A stretch of 31,853 bases of DNA, taken from positions 1-31,853 of the forward strand of contig CAZMBE010000031.1 of assembly GCA_964564625.1 (NCBI GenBank). Direction: 5' to 3'. Below the pieces are notes generated by a model that worked only from the letters and a program-made list of their open reading frames with translations, had not been told where the DNA came from and ran no database searches. The translations under genes and the position numbers were made by a program. Position 1 is the stretch's first letter; every line of letters starts with the position of its first letter. Positions 23,995 to 31,782 of the stretch are shown here, in pieces. Origin of the DNA: UBA2185 sp964564625. Lineage in GTDB: Bacteria > Desulfobacterota > Syntrophia > Syntrophales > UBA2185.

Positions 23995-24939
23995 TCAGGG
24001 CGCCTCCCGGAGGGCATGCTCCGTCAATGTACGGAGCTTTTCTTCCGTAACACGGACATCTTCCTGGGCTTTGAGAAACGTGTTCAAGGTGTTCCTGACC
24101 AGTTCCCTGTCCAAGTTTTCTGCATGGAGAAGAACCAGTGTTTTTGCCCAGTCGATAGTTTCACTCACGGAAGGCAGTTTTTTAATATCGAGTTTTCTGA
24201 CCTGGTGTATGAAGGAGACCAGCTGCGCGGTCAGTCTCTCCGAAATGCCCGGGACACGGGTTCTGACGATTTCTCTTTCAAGCCCCTGGTCGGGAAATGA
24301 AATATAGAGGTGCAGACAGCGCCTCCTCAGGGCTTCACCGAGTTCCCGTGTGCTGTTACTGGTGAGAAACACAAAAGGTTGTGATGTGGCCTCTATGGTG
24401 CCGATCTCAGGGATGGATACCTGAAAGTCGGAGAGAATCTCCAGAAGAAAAGCCTCAAACTCATCATCGGATTTGTCAACTTCGTCAACAAGGAGGACGG
24501 CCCCGTCCTTTTCCTGGAGAGCCTTGAGAAGCGGTCTTGGTTCGAGGAACTGGGGGGAAAAAAAGATATCATCGTACTGGTGAAGTTTGTCGATGGATTC
24601 GGCAAGGCTCGTCTCTCCCTCGATGATCCGGTTCAGCTTATCTTTCAAAAGCTGGGTGTAAAGGAGTTGTTTTCCGTATTTCCATTCATAAAGGGCCTTA
24701 GACTCGTCGAGCCCTTCATAGCATTGGAGCCGGATCAGGGGCACGCCCATAAAGGAGGAAACCGCCTTGGAAAGTTCTGTTTTACCTACGCCTGCAGGTC
24801 CCTCCACGAGTACGGGTTTTCCCAGGTGGTACGCCAGATACACCGTATGCGCAATCTGTGTGGTGGCAATGTATCCAACATTCTTGAGGCCCCGGTGGAC
24901 CTTTTCTACCGTAGAAAATTTATCAGTCACCATGCTCAT
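23995..24939 (-). CDS. MoxR/CoxD-type AAA+ ATPase
   Basis: A 314-residue AAA+ ATPase of the MoxR class. Walker A is VEGPAGVGKTELSKA (about residue 47), Walker B AVLLVDEVDKSDDEFEA, sensor 1 FVFLTSNSTRELGEALRRR with the arginine finger. It works with the following VWA protein as a molecular chaperone or insertion machine. The ATG at 24937-24939 is preferred to GTG 24942 and ATG 24933 because AAGGA lies 8 nt upstream. It starts 12 nt after the end of marR and its stop touches the VWA start. Regulation by the MarR protein is likely, since the whole run lies behind one operator. Confidence 0.9.
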   Translation of the reverse strand: MSMVTDKFSTVEKVHRGLKNVGYIATTQIAHTVYLAYHLGKPVLVEGPAGVGKTELSKAVSSFMGVPLIRLQCYEGLDESKALYEWKYGKQLLYTQLLKDKLNRIIEGETSLAESIDKLHQYDDIFFSPQFLEPRPLLKALQEKDGAVLLVDEVDKSDDEFEAFLLEILSDFQVSIPEIGTIEATSQPFVFLTSNSTRELGEALRRRCLHLYISFPDQGLEREIVRTRVPGISERLTAQLVSFIHQVRKLDIKKLPSVSETIDWAKTLVLLHAENLDRELVRNTLNTFLKAQEDVRVTEEKLRTLTEHALREAP

Positions 24940-24951
24940 CACACTTTTCCT

Positions 24952-25395
24952 TTATTCCTGTCTTGAAGCCGCATTAAATTTCTGAAAAAAACTTTCCAGG
25001 ATCTTCTTGAAAGATGCAAGCTCTTCCGCGGTAAATCCATCCTTGATTTCCCGATTCACCTTCTTTACAATCTTCTTTGCTTTTTCCATTTCCTGTATGC
25101 CTGCCGGGCTAACATACACATGTGATGCCCTTCGGTCATTCGGGCTGGCGTTTCGCCGAACGAGGCCTGCCTTTTCAAGACGGTCCACCAGACCGGTGAT
25201 GGTGGAATTGTCTATGGATAATATCTGACTCAATTCGCTCATGGTCCTGCCGCCCTTTTCCGCGAGCAGGAACAGGATACCTGCCTGGGCCGGGGTTACC
25301 CTGATATTATTCCTCATCATGACATTGCCGAGGTGAGTCCGGAGTTTTTGCTGGGCGGTGAAGATGAGATAAATAAGCCTGTCGTCTTCGGCCAT
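24952..25395 (-). CDS. MarR family transcriptional regulator
   Basis: A 147-residue winged-helix dimeric regulator. The DNA-binding part is clear: VTPAQAGILFLLAEKGGRTM, then LSQILSIDNSTITGLVDRLE (recognition helix), KAGLVRRNASPNDRRASHVY (wing). The ATG at 25393-25395 is preferred because GAGGGT lies 8 nt upstream and the protein then starts MAEDDRLIYLIFTAQQKL, as usual. A perfect 11+11 bp palindrome lies 36-61 nt before the start, probably its own operator. It is the first gene of the marR-moxR-coxE-HD run and likely represses it; the inducing ligand is unknown. Confidence 0.9.
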   Translation of the reverse strand: MAEDDRLIYLIFTAQQKLRTHLGNVMMRNNIRVTPAQAGILFLLAEKGGRTMSELSQILSIDNSTITGLVDRLEKAGLVRRNASPNDRRASHVYVSPAGIQEMEKAKKIVKKVNREIKDGFTAEELASFKKILESFFQKFNAASRQE

Positions 25396-25430
25396 TTGAA
25401 TACCCTCAGTGGAATACATCTGCCTGTCTA

Positions 25431-25456
25431 TTTTTATTTGGCACACCAAATAAAAA
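25431..25456. promoter_or_regulatory. Perfect palindromic operator, probably for the MarR protein
   Basis: TTTTTATTTGG (25431-25441) and CCAAATAAAAA (25446-25456) form perfect 11-bp arms with a CACA spacer. On the minus strand TTGACA at 25458-25463 could be the -35 box, so a bound dimer would block the polymerase. The candidate -10 sequence (CAAATA) is weak. Confidence 0.7.
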
Positions 25457-25520
25457 ATGTCAAATGGAATTCTGTGTGGCGGATTTGGATTGCAGGCAAG
25501 AGCAAGGAATTGAAGTTAAT

Positions 25521-25553
25521 CAGGGACAGCCTTTTTTTAAAAAGCTGTCCCTG
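25521..25553. repeat. REP-like palindrome, AGGGACAG type
   Basis: CAGGGACAGC (25521-25530) and GCTGTCCCTG (25544-25553) are perfect 10-bp inverted arms, with an inner T-run/A-run that extends the stem. It lies between the MarR and receiver genes, downstream of the latter on the minus strand, where it could also act as a terminator. The half-site GCTGTCCCT occurs again at 7307-7315. Confidence 0.6.
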
Positions 25554-25577
25554 TAAGGTGTTGATGCATGCAATTCC

Positions 25578-25937
25578 TTAAATATGGGCAGGGAACATTC
25601 TCTCTTCGATGGCTTCTTCAATTGCGTGAATGCTGAAAGGTTTTGAAAAACATATGTCGGCGCCTGCATTTTTAAGTTCTTTCAGCGCACGAAAACATCC
25701 GCTCATGCCAATGACAAAGATAGTGGAAAATTGTGCTTTTAAGTATTGGCAAATTTCAGCGCCTCCCATCCTTGGCATTTCGGCGTCTGTGATAACGACG
25801 TCATATGCATTGTTCCTGAGCCGCTCAATAGCCTCAACACCATCGTATGCTTTATCTACATCATGGCCTGAGAGTTCCATGGCGGAAAACAGAATATCTA
25901 CAATTTCCGAACTGTCATCTACGACCAGTAATTTCAT
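25578..25937 (-). CDS. Single-domain response regulator (CheY-like receiver)
   Basis: A 119-residue stand-alone receiver domain. The acidic pair is LLVVDDSS, the phospho-acceptor Asp lies in VVITDAEMPRMGG, and the conserved lysine in CFSKPFS. No output domain is present, so it works by protein contact or in a phosphorelay. The ATG at 25935-25937 is chosen because GGAGG lies 7 nt upstream; the open frame extends 13 codons further without a ribosome site. A REP-like palindrome follows. The partner kinase is not adjacent; the sensor kinase at 28405 is a possible but unproven partner. Confidence 0.88.
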   Translation of the reverse strand: MKLLVVDDSSEIVDILFSAMELSGHDVDKAYDGVEAIERLRNNAYDVVITDAEMPRMGGAEICQYLKAQFSTIFVIGMSGCFRALKELKNAGADICFSKPFSIHAIEEAIEERMFPAHI

Positions 25938-26528
25938 GGCATGCCTCCATACATCATTAGTTTGATGTTTATGCACCTATCCGCAATCGATCACTACACC
26001 AAGAATACCCCGAAGCCATGTCGGCTTCTCCTTAATTCAAATTCTTTCTATCTCCGCAGAACAGTTCGATGCAAGAGATTGAAACAACCGCGTTTTGTCT
26101 TTTCCATGCAGAACTTCTTTAATTCCCGGGCTGTTCATCCCTGGGTGAACATTTTTGCAAGATCCCCTATTGATTGTGCATAGAGACCAGAAAAACAGAA
26201 CCAAAATTAGATAAATGATTATGTATAAAATGTAACTGCCCCTTTCGTACTGGAATGACATTATGAGCATGAGTTATTCACTTTAGTGATTAACCGCTAT
26301 ACTTAATGATCACGCCCTGGAATTGTTATGCTTAGTAATACAGCAAGAGGTGTACCAGGTGGGGCAATATGGTGTATAAGTTATTGATATTATTCTGTAA
26401 TATCATGTACGCCTTTCTGAAAAGTGCAGGGGTAAGTCAAAAAATTGTATGGATTATCATACAGTCAGAAAGGAAAAAAACGGGAATGTATATGTAATAC
26501 GGTAATCTTTATGTGAAGGATTTTTCCT
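25938..26528. other. Non-coding stretch between receiver and sigma-54 activator genes
   Basis: About 590 bp, AT-rich. It includes a 7-bp inverted repeat GATATTA...TAATATC (26386-26404) and a GTGAAGGA-TTTT-TCCTTCAC hairpin (26513-26532) that overlaps the stop codon of the activator gene. Any promoter for the receiver gene should lie at its left end, but none was clear. A minus-strand frame at 26037-26270 lacks a ribosome site and is not accepted. Confidence 0.4.
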
Positions 26529-27887
26529 TCACCCCTGTCGGAAATCAAGGGGGTTTACATTGTATTTTTCCAGCAGAGCATAGAGATCAGCCCTGTACTT
26601 GCCTGCCAGTTTGGCAGCCTGGCTGACATTGCCCCTGCTGATTTTCATCAATTCAATGAGATAACTTCGCTCAAAATCCTGTTTGGATTCCTTGAATGAT
26701 CTGAAAGTGCTTTCATCAATTTTCTGGGTTGGCAGAATTATAAGATCATCTGTGATCACATCATCTCTTGCCATTACGGCGGCGCATTCAATGATGTTCT
26801 CCAATTCCCGTACATTTCCGGGCCAGGAATATATCATGAGCTTCTGCAGGGCCTGTGGTGTTATGGCCGTGATCTTCTTATTCATCTTTTTTGCAATATT
26901 TTCTATGAAGTGTTCCGTTAAAAGAGGTATATCCTCCTTCCGATCCCTTAAAGCCGGCATCCTGATCGGAAAAACATGTATCCGGTAGAAAAGGTCACTG
27001 CGGAAATTTCCTTTTTCAACTTCCGCTTCAATATCCTTATTGGAGGCGGACATAATCCTTATATCAACTTTGACGTTCTTCTGTGCTCCCAGCGGATAAA
27101 ATTCTCTTTCCTCGATTGCTTTTAGGAGTTTTCCCTGCATGGCAAGGGGAATCTCGGATATTTCATCGAGGAAAATGATGCCGCCATCAGCCTGAACGAA
27201 AAGCCCCTTTTTATTTCCCGTCGCCCCAGTGAAGGCGCCTTTTTCAAAACCGAAAAGCTCGCTTTCGAGAAGGGTGGCTGGAATTGCAGCGCAATTTATC
27301 GAAACGAAGGGTTTTTCCTTCCTGTCGCTGAGTTGATGCAAAGCCCTTGCAATCATTCCTTTTCCTGTTCCACTTTCCCCGCTGATGAACACATTTGAGT
27401 TTGACTCCGCTGCAAGATGAGTCAACTCAAGGACCTTATGTATCGATTCGCTCATGCCTATAATATTCGGAATCGTATAATTTTGCTTCACAATATTCCT
27501 AAGTCTCTTGACCTCTCTCGAAAGTTTTAATTTCTCAATACCATTTTTGACCTGCAAGAGAAGTTCACGATGATCAAAAGGCTTCGTCAAATAGATATAC
27601 GCCCCCTCTTTCATTGCCTCTACGGCACTTTCAATGGTCCCATACGCCGTAAGGATTATAACAGGAAGATCAGGATCAATCTCACGAATATTCTTCATGA
27701 GATCGATGCCGTTTCCACCGGAAAGCTTCAAATCAAGAATCGCGAGATCATATTCATTCTTTACCGCCAGATCCTTTGCTACCTCTATTTCCGAAGCAGC
27801 TTGAACCTGATAGCCTTGCGATTCGAGTCTCATCTTAAGCACTTTTAAAATATTTACGTCGTCATCGACGATTAAAATCTTCTCCAT
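26529..27887 (-). CDS. Sigma-54-dependent response regulator (GlrR/QseF-like)
   Basis: A 452-residue NtrC-type activator. Residues 1-120 are a receiver (ILIVDDDVN, acceptor Asp in DLAILDLKLSGG, Lys in IYLTKPFD). Residues about 140-375 are the sigma-54 AAA+ domain: Walker A SGESGTGKGMIARAL, the sigma-54 contact loop ELFGFEKGAFTGATG, Walker B DGGIIFLDEISEIPL. The C-terminus has a Fis-type helix-turn-helix (RGNVSQAAKLAGKYRADLYA). ATG 27887 is preferred over 27899 because GAGGT lies 5 nt upstream; the alternative overlaps the upstream stop (TAATG). With the kinase and lipoprotein it forms the order known in enterobacteria as glrK-qseG-glrR (qseE-qseG-qseF). The regulated promoters would be sigma-54-dependent. 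Confidence 0.92.
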   Translation of the reverse strand: MEKILIVDDDVNILKVLKMRLESQGYQVQAASEIEVAKDLAVKNEYDLAILDLKLSGGNGIDLMKNIREIDPDLPVIILTAYGTIESAVEAMKEGAYIYLTKPFDHRELLLQVKNGIEKLKLSREVKRLRNIVKQNYTIPNIIGMSESIHKVLELTHLAAESNSNVFISGESGTGKGMIARALHQLSDRKEKPFVSINCAAIPATLLESELFGFEKGAFTGATGNKKGLFVQADGGIIFLDEISEIPLAMQGKLLKAIEEREFYPLGAQKNVKVDIRIMSASNKDIEAEVEKGNFRSDLFYRIHVFPIRMPALRDRKEDIPLLTEHFIENIAKKMNKKITAITPQALQKLMIYSWPGNVRELENIIECAAVMARDDVITDDLIILPTQKIDESTFRSFKESKQDFERSYLIELMKISRGNVSQAAKLAGKYRADLYALLEKYNVNPLDFRQG

Positions 27888-27898
27888 CACTGACCTCA

Positions 27899-28465
27899 TT
27901 ACCGTTTTGGAAATGTTTTCCTTTTTTCTTTTAATTTCATATCCACTTCTTTCATCTGCGCAATTTTCTTTTCCAGCTCCTCCACCTGACGTTCTAATGT
28001 GTCAATCTGTTTCCGCTGTGTGACCGCCTGACTTTCGTGCGAATCAATCAGCTTGCGCTGTGTCATTATCCTCTTGTCTTTGCTGGTGATCTCATTGATA
28101 AGCGATATCATCAGTTCACTGTCCTGTCTATGCCCACTTTCCGGGTAATTCTTCAGGAGTATCTGAAAAAATTCCAATGACTTCTGATAGTCCTTGTGCT
28201 GATTCCCAGGGTAAGCATACACAATACCCATTTTGAAAAGGGCTCTGTCACCAGCCTGGGGGTACAGTTTTAAAATCAGTTCATATTTACTCAGCGAGGC
28301 CTTGTAGTTGCCCTGTTTAAAAAAATTATTCGCTTCTTCAAAGGACGGTCTGGCCAGAAATCTTTGATATACGTGGGCACACCCGCACATGACCATTGTT
28401 GCTGCTATGATACAGGCAAAGAAAACGTGAAGGTACTTCCCTCGCCCACTTTGCTTTTTACCCAT
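27899..28465 (-). CDS. QseG/YfhG-position lipoprotein with TPR and coiled coil
   Basis: A 188-residue putative lipoprotein. The leader (HVFFACIIAATMVMCGC) ends in a lipobox-like cysteine. The mature part carries TPR-like repeats (FEEANNFFKQGNYKASLSKY, YQKSLEFFQILLKNYPESG) and a C-terminal coiled coil (DTLERQVEELEKKIAQMKEV). It sits between a sensor kinase and a sigma-54 activator, as QseG/YfhG does, and probably relays or tunes signals to the kinase from the envelope. The ATG at 28463-28465 has GGAGG 6 nt upstream; accepting it means a 61-nt overlap with the kinase gene, which fits coupled translation. Homology is inferred from position and architecture, not sequence identity. Confidence 0.82.
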   Translation of the reverse strand: MGKKQSGRGKYLHVFFACIIAATMVMCGCAHVYQRFLARPSFEEANNFFKQGNYKASLSKYELILKLYPQAGDRALFKMGIVYAYPGNQHKDYQKSLEFFQILLKNYPESGHRQDSELMISLINEITSKDKRIMTQRKLIDSHESQAVTQRKQIDTLERQVEELEKKIAQMKEVDMKLKEKRKTFPKR

Positions 28466-29862
28466 ATATGTCCTCCATGCGCATTTATGATATGTCTCGC
28501 GATTGCAAGGCCCAGTCCTGTTCCCCTTATGGCCCCTCTCCTGTCATCGACACGTTTGAATTTCTCAAAAACCTGCATCAATCCATCTTCGGGAATTCCC
28601 CTGCCATTATCCGATACAGATATTTCTACGGTTCGGTTTTCTTTGTTATTCCTGGCAGAAACGGATATCTTTCCTTCCTCAGGTGTAAACTTCAACGCGT
28701 TGCTTAACAGATTTTCCACAACTTCTTCAATTTTTTCAGTGTCCATACGCAGTAAGGGAATACCTTGTGGAAATTCAAGAGTAACATCCATGTTCTTCTT
28801 CCGGGTAAGAGGCGACAGCTTCTGGATGTTTCGTTCTATGATAGGACGAAGATCTGCCGGTTGAAAAGAAAAAAACATTTTCCCTGCTTCCATTTGTGAT
28901 AAATCCAGGATGCGGTTAATAGATAATATTAACCTCTCACATTCCGAGTTGATCACCACGAACAACTCCTCCTGCTTTTCGGGAACCTTTGAGAAAACAC
29001 CCTCCTGAAGCATGCACGAGGCTTCCTTGATTACTGTTAATGGTGTGCGAAGCTCATGTGACAGATGGCTGATATAGTCAATTTTCATCTGATCCAATTC
29101 CTTTAGCCGTTCACACATCATATTGAAAGTATCCGCTAATTCTCTGATCTCAGGCGGGGAGGAAATCTTCAGCGGTTCACCGAAATTGCCGCCCGCAACT
29201 TCTTTTGCCTTTTCACCAAGTTGCTTTATAGGTAAATTTATACTCCGCGTATTGATGAGGGATATGAGAACAACCAAAAAGATAGAAAAAATTCCCGAAA
29301 TATTAATAATATCAGTTACTCGAGCTGATACCTCTTTTGATTTCTGCAATTTTGAATTTCTGTCTTCGGTCGAAACTCTCACGAAATTTCGCAGTTTCTG
29401 ATCAGTGTCACGGAAAATTTGCGCCTTCTCGATCTCATATGCTTGATATGTTGGTTCCAGTTCCTTTCTATCAGGCATCAGCGACACCCTCTCATCAAAC
29501 AACACATCATAGCGAACCTGGGCTTTCTTGATGTCTGTCAATAAACCACGCTTGATATCGGTATCTGCCATCGTTTCCAGCTCATTTACTTTTTTTGCAA
29601 GGTCAGTGTTTGTTTGCTTGTATTGTCGATAGTAGTCCGGATCTTTGGATATAAGATACTTTGCTTCCGCTGCCGTCAGACTATATAGATCATCCAGTGT
29701 CTCTTCGGCAAGCTTTATAATACGTGAATCGTGCATGACAATGGAGTCGATAAGCCGGTTAAGATCATTCAGGTACATGATGATATGTGTGCCACTCATA
29801 CCGACTACAAGAATCATCAAAAAATAACTGATGATCAGCCTATTGAAGATTGTAAGTTTCAG
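28405..29862 (-). CDS. Sensor histidine kinase (GlrK/QseE-like)
   Basis: A 485-residue membrane kinase. Helix 1 (RLIISYFLMILVVGMSGTHI) and helix 2 (ISGIFSIFLVVLISLINT) bracket a helical sensor domain of about 165 residues. Then follow HAMP, HisKA with HELRTPLTVIKEA, and HATPase (NLLSNALKFTPEEGK, VSDNGRGIPEDGL, RGTGLGLAIARHI). The open frame begins at TTG 29910, but I place the start at CTG 29860-29862: AAAGGAGG lies exactly 6 nt before it, homologues start KLTIF-RLI, and the promoter at 29928-29956 would give the TTG a leader of only about 10 nt and no ribosome site. CTG starts are rare, so TTG 29910 remains an alternative. It is first in the kinase-lipoprotein-activator operon. Confidence 0.9.
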   Translation of the reverse strand: MKLTIFNRLIISYFLMILVVGMSGTHIIMYLNDLNRLIDSIVMHDSRIIKLAEETLDDLYSLTAAEAKYLISKDPDYYRQYKQTNTDLAKKVNELETMADTDIKRGLLTDIKKAQVRYDVLFDERVSLMPDRKELEPTYQAYEIEKAQIFRDTDQKLRNFVRVSTEDRNSKLQKSKEVSARVTDIINISGIFSIFLVVLISLINTRSINLPIKQLGEKAKEVAGGNFGEPLKISSPPEIRELADTFNMMCERLKELDQMKIDYISHLSHELRTPLTVIKEASCMLQEGVFSKVPEKQEELFVVINSECERLILSINRILDLSQMEAGKMFFSFQPADLRPIIERNIQKLSPLTRKKNMDVTLEFPQGIPLLRMDTEKIEEVVENLLSNALKFTPEEGKISVSARNNKENRTVEISVSDNGRGIPEDGLMQVFEKFKRVDDRRGAIRGTGLGLAIARHIINAHGGHIWVKSKVGEGSTFTFSLPVS

Positions 29863-29927
29863 TGTCGGCCTCCTTTGCCATATCCATCTTGTAAAAAAAC
29901 CGTGTCTCAATGCATTGATTCGATACT

Positions 29928-29956
29928 GTTATAATGATTTGTAAGTCGTCAACCAA
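29928..29956 (-). promoter_or_regulatory. Candidate promoter of the kinase-lipoprotein-activator operon
   Basis: On the minus strand TTGGTT (29951-29956), a 17-nt spacer and TATAAC (29928-29933). The -10 box is good, the -35 box moderate. The start would be near 29921, leaving about 59 nt before CTG 29862. Confidence 0.45.
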
Positions 29957-29998
29957 AGAAAGCCTGCCTCATTTCCTTTTGAAATGGATCGCACTTTT

Positions 29999-31765
29999 TT
30001 ACACCGGCTGGGGAGTGAGGTTGTGAATGGGGAAGACATGCTTTTCGATGTATGTCATAACGCGGTGTGCTTCGGCTCGGGCCTCGGCAATCCTGGAAGC
30101 GGAGATGAAGGGGTACGAGTCACGAAGAGAAGCGCCTTCGATGGCCGCGGCTGCCCGGCCGCCCATCTGTCCGAAGTAGTCGCTGTCCGGTTCGGCATCG
30201 TGGAGCACAGCCCAGGCGAGTGTCCAGTCGCGGGCGATATTGCGGGGATTGTATCCCCCTGCGCCGAGCATAAGCATCTTCGGTACGAGCTTTCGCACCT
30301 CGTGAATGACCTCAGTGTAAATATTGTTTGTCAAAGACAGATGCGACATGGAATCGGTGTACATAGCATCAACGCCGGCGGCAATTACGCAAATATCTGG
30401 TTTGTATTTGCGGGCGAGGGGTAAGACAATGCGTTTAAACACTTCGCCGTAGATTTTATCCTCTGTGCCGGGGGCAAGGGGAACGTTGATATTGTAACCC
30501 AAGCCCTTACCTTCGCCAAGTTCGTTTTCAAATCCGGAGTTCCAGGGGAAGAGCGTTCGCGCAGACTCGTGGAGGGAGATGGTGAGGACGCAGGGTTCGG
30601 CATAAAAGGCGAACTGAACGCCATCACCGTGATGGGCGTCGATATCGAGATAGAGGACGCGGCGTTTCTCCTGGAGAAGGTACTTTATGGCGATGACAAT
30701 GTCATTAAGATAGCAGAATCCGGCTGCAAAGTTAGGGCCGGCATGATGGAAGCCGCCTGTAGGACTAAAGACAATCTCAATGTTCGGTTGCGAGATCAGC
30801 AGGTCGGCGCCCATTACAGAAGCGCCGACAGCAAGCATGGAGTATTCAAGAACACCGCGGGCCACCGGATTGTCTCCTGTTCCGATACCGTAGGAAAGCA
30901 TGAGGGGATTGAATACCCCGCGGGAAGCCATCACGAGGTAATGATAATAGTGGATATCGTGGAAAACGAGAACAGAATTTTCGTCGATGGATCCAGGCTC
31001 CATGATCCGTGTGCCGGGGAGGTTGAGAAGATTGTGACGCGCACACATATCGAGGAAAAGTCGTGAGCGGGCGGTGATGAAGGGGTGGTCTCTACTGATT
31101 GTAAATTCCTCGAACCGGGGCGAGTAAATGATTACGGAGCGTGTGTCGGGCATAATGCTCTGTCCGAAGAGGTAATCGGGTGATGCAATGCGACCTGTAG
31201 ATGGCGAAACGGGAGTGATGATTTCTGATAGTTCCGGTGTTTCAGGCACTTTCGCGAGGTCGAGTTCAAGCTCAAGCTCATTGGCCTCACGGCGGACCTC
31301 ACGAAATCCAACCTTGTGATACATGCGGAGCGCGCGTGCGTTATTGCGGCTTTCGAATACCCAGACTTTTTTGTATCCGAGGCGTTTGGCAGCGGCGAAA
31401 AGGAGGTAGGTGACAATGTTCCCGATGCCGCGATTCTGAGTCTCGTTGTGAACAAAGAGGGTGAACTCGACAACATCCAATCCGGACATGGGGTAAAGCA
31501 TGCCATGGGCGATGATGGCATCTCCCAACTCTGCCTTCAGATTCATTGCGGTACGGAGGGAACTTTGAATCCATTCAACGCGGGTGTTATGGTCGACGGG
31601 AGGCAGTCCCTGGATGGCGGCTTTGGGCTCGTAGGTGTCGTACATTCGCGTCAGGGCGTCCAAATCGGCATCGCCGCATGGCGACACGGTGACGACTTCT
31701 TTTTTCTTATCGAGAGCCGAATATGGCCATAAATCGAGTTTAGTAAATTGTTCCCGGTTGTCCAA
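29999..31765 (-). CDS. GNAT acetyltransferase fused to AcuC/HDAC-type deacetylase
   Basis: A 588-residue protein with two opposite activities in one chain. Residues about 24-172 are a GNAT acetyltransferase (acetyl-CoA loop NETQNRGIGNIV at 107-118, then FESRNNARALRMYHKVGF). Residues about 195-560 are a class I histone-deacetylase fold: GGFHHAGP with catalytic His340-His341, LDIDAHHGDG with zinc ligands Asp376 and His378, AAGVDAMYTD with ligand Asp466, and GAGGYNP with Tyr505. All key residues are present. In Bacillus, AcuA acetylates and AcuC deacetylates acetyl-CoA synthetase; here both are fused. The start is TTG 31763-31765, with AAGGA 12 nt upstream; no ATG or GTG suits. It starts 17 nt after another gene, so they are probably cotranscribed. 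The substrate is unknown but an acyl-CoA synthetase is the natural guess. Confidence 0.9.
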   Translation of the reverse strand: MDNREQFTKLDLWPYSALDKKKEVVTVSPCGDADLDALTRMYDTYEPKAAIQGLPPVDHNTRVEWIQSSLRTAMNLKAELGDAIIAHGMLYPMSGLDVVEFTLFVHNETQNRGIGNIVTYLLFAAAKRLGYKKVWVFESRNNARALRMYHKVGFREVRREANELELELDLAKVPETPELSEIITPVSPSTGRIASPDYLFGQSIMPDTRSVIIYSPRFEEFTISRDHPFITARSRLFLDMCARHNLLNLPGTRIMEPGSIDENSVLVFHDIHYYHYLVMASRGVFNPLMLSYGIGTGDNPVARGVLEYSMLAVGASVMGADLLISQPNIEIVFSPTGGFHHAGPNFAAGFCYLNDIVIAIKYLLQEKRRVLYLDIDAHHGDGVQFAFYAEPCVLTISLHESARTLFPWNSGFENELGEGKGLGYNINVPLAPGTEDKIYGEVFKRIVLPLARKYKPDICVIAAGVDAMYTDSMSHLSLTNNIYTEVIHEVRKLVPKMLMLGAGGYNPRNIARDWTLAWAVLHDAEPDSDYFGQMGGRAAAAIEGASLRDSYPFISASRIAEARAEAHRVMTYIEKHVFPIHNLTPQPV

Positions 31766-31782
31766 TGAGACTGTATTCCTTA

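Noticed and set aside
26037..26270. 77-codon minus-strand frame with one hydrophobic segment
   Set aside because: No ribosome site before its ATG, no conserved neighbour link and the hydrophobic run is AT-rich DNA (TATAAT-like), so a chance frame is more likely.
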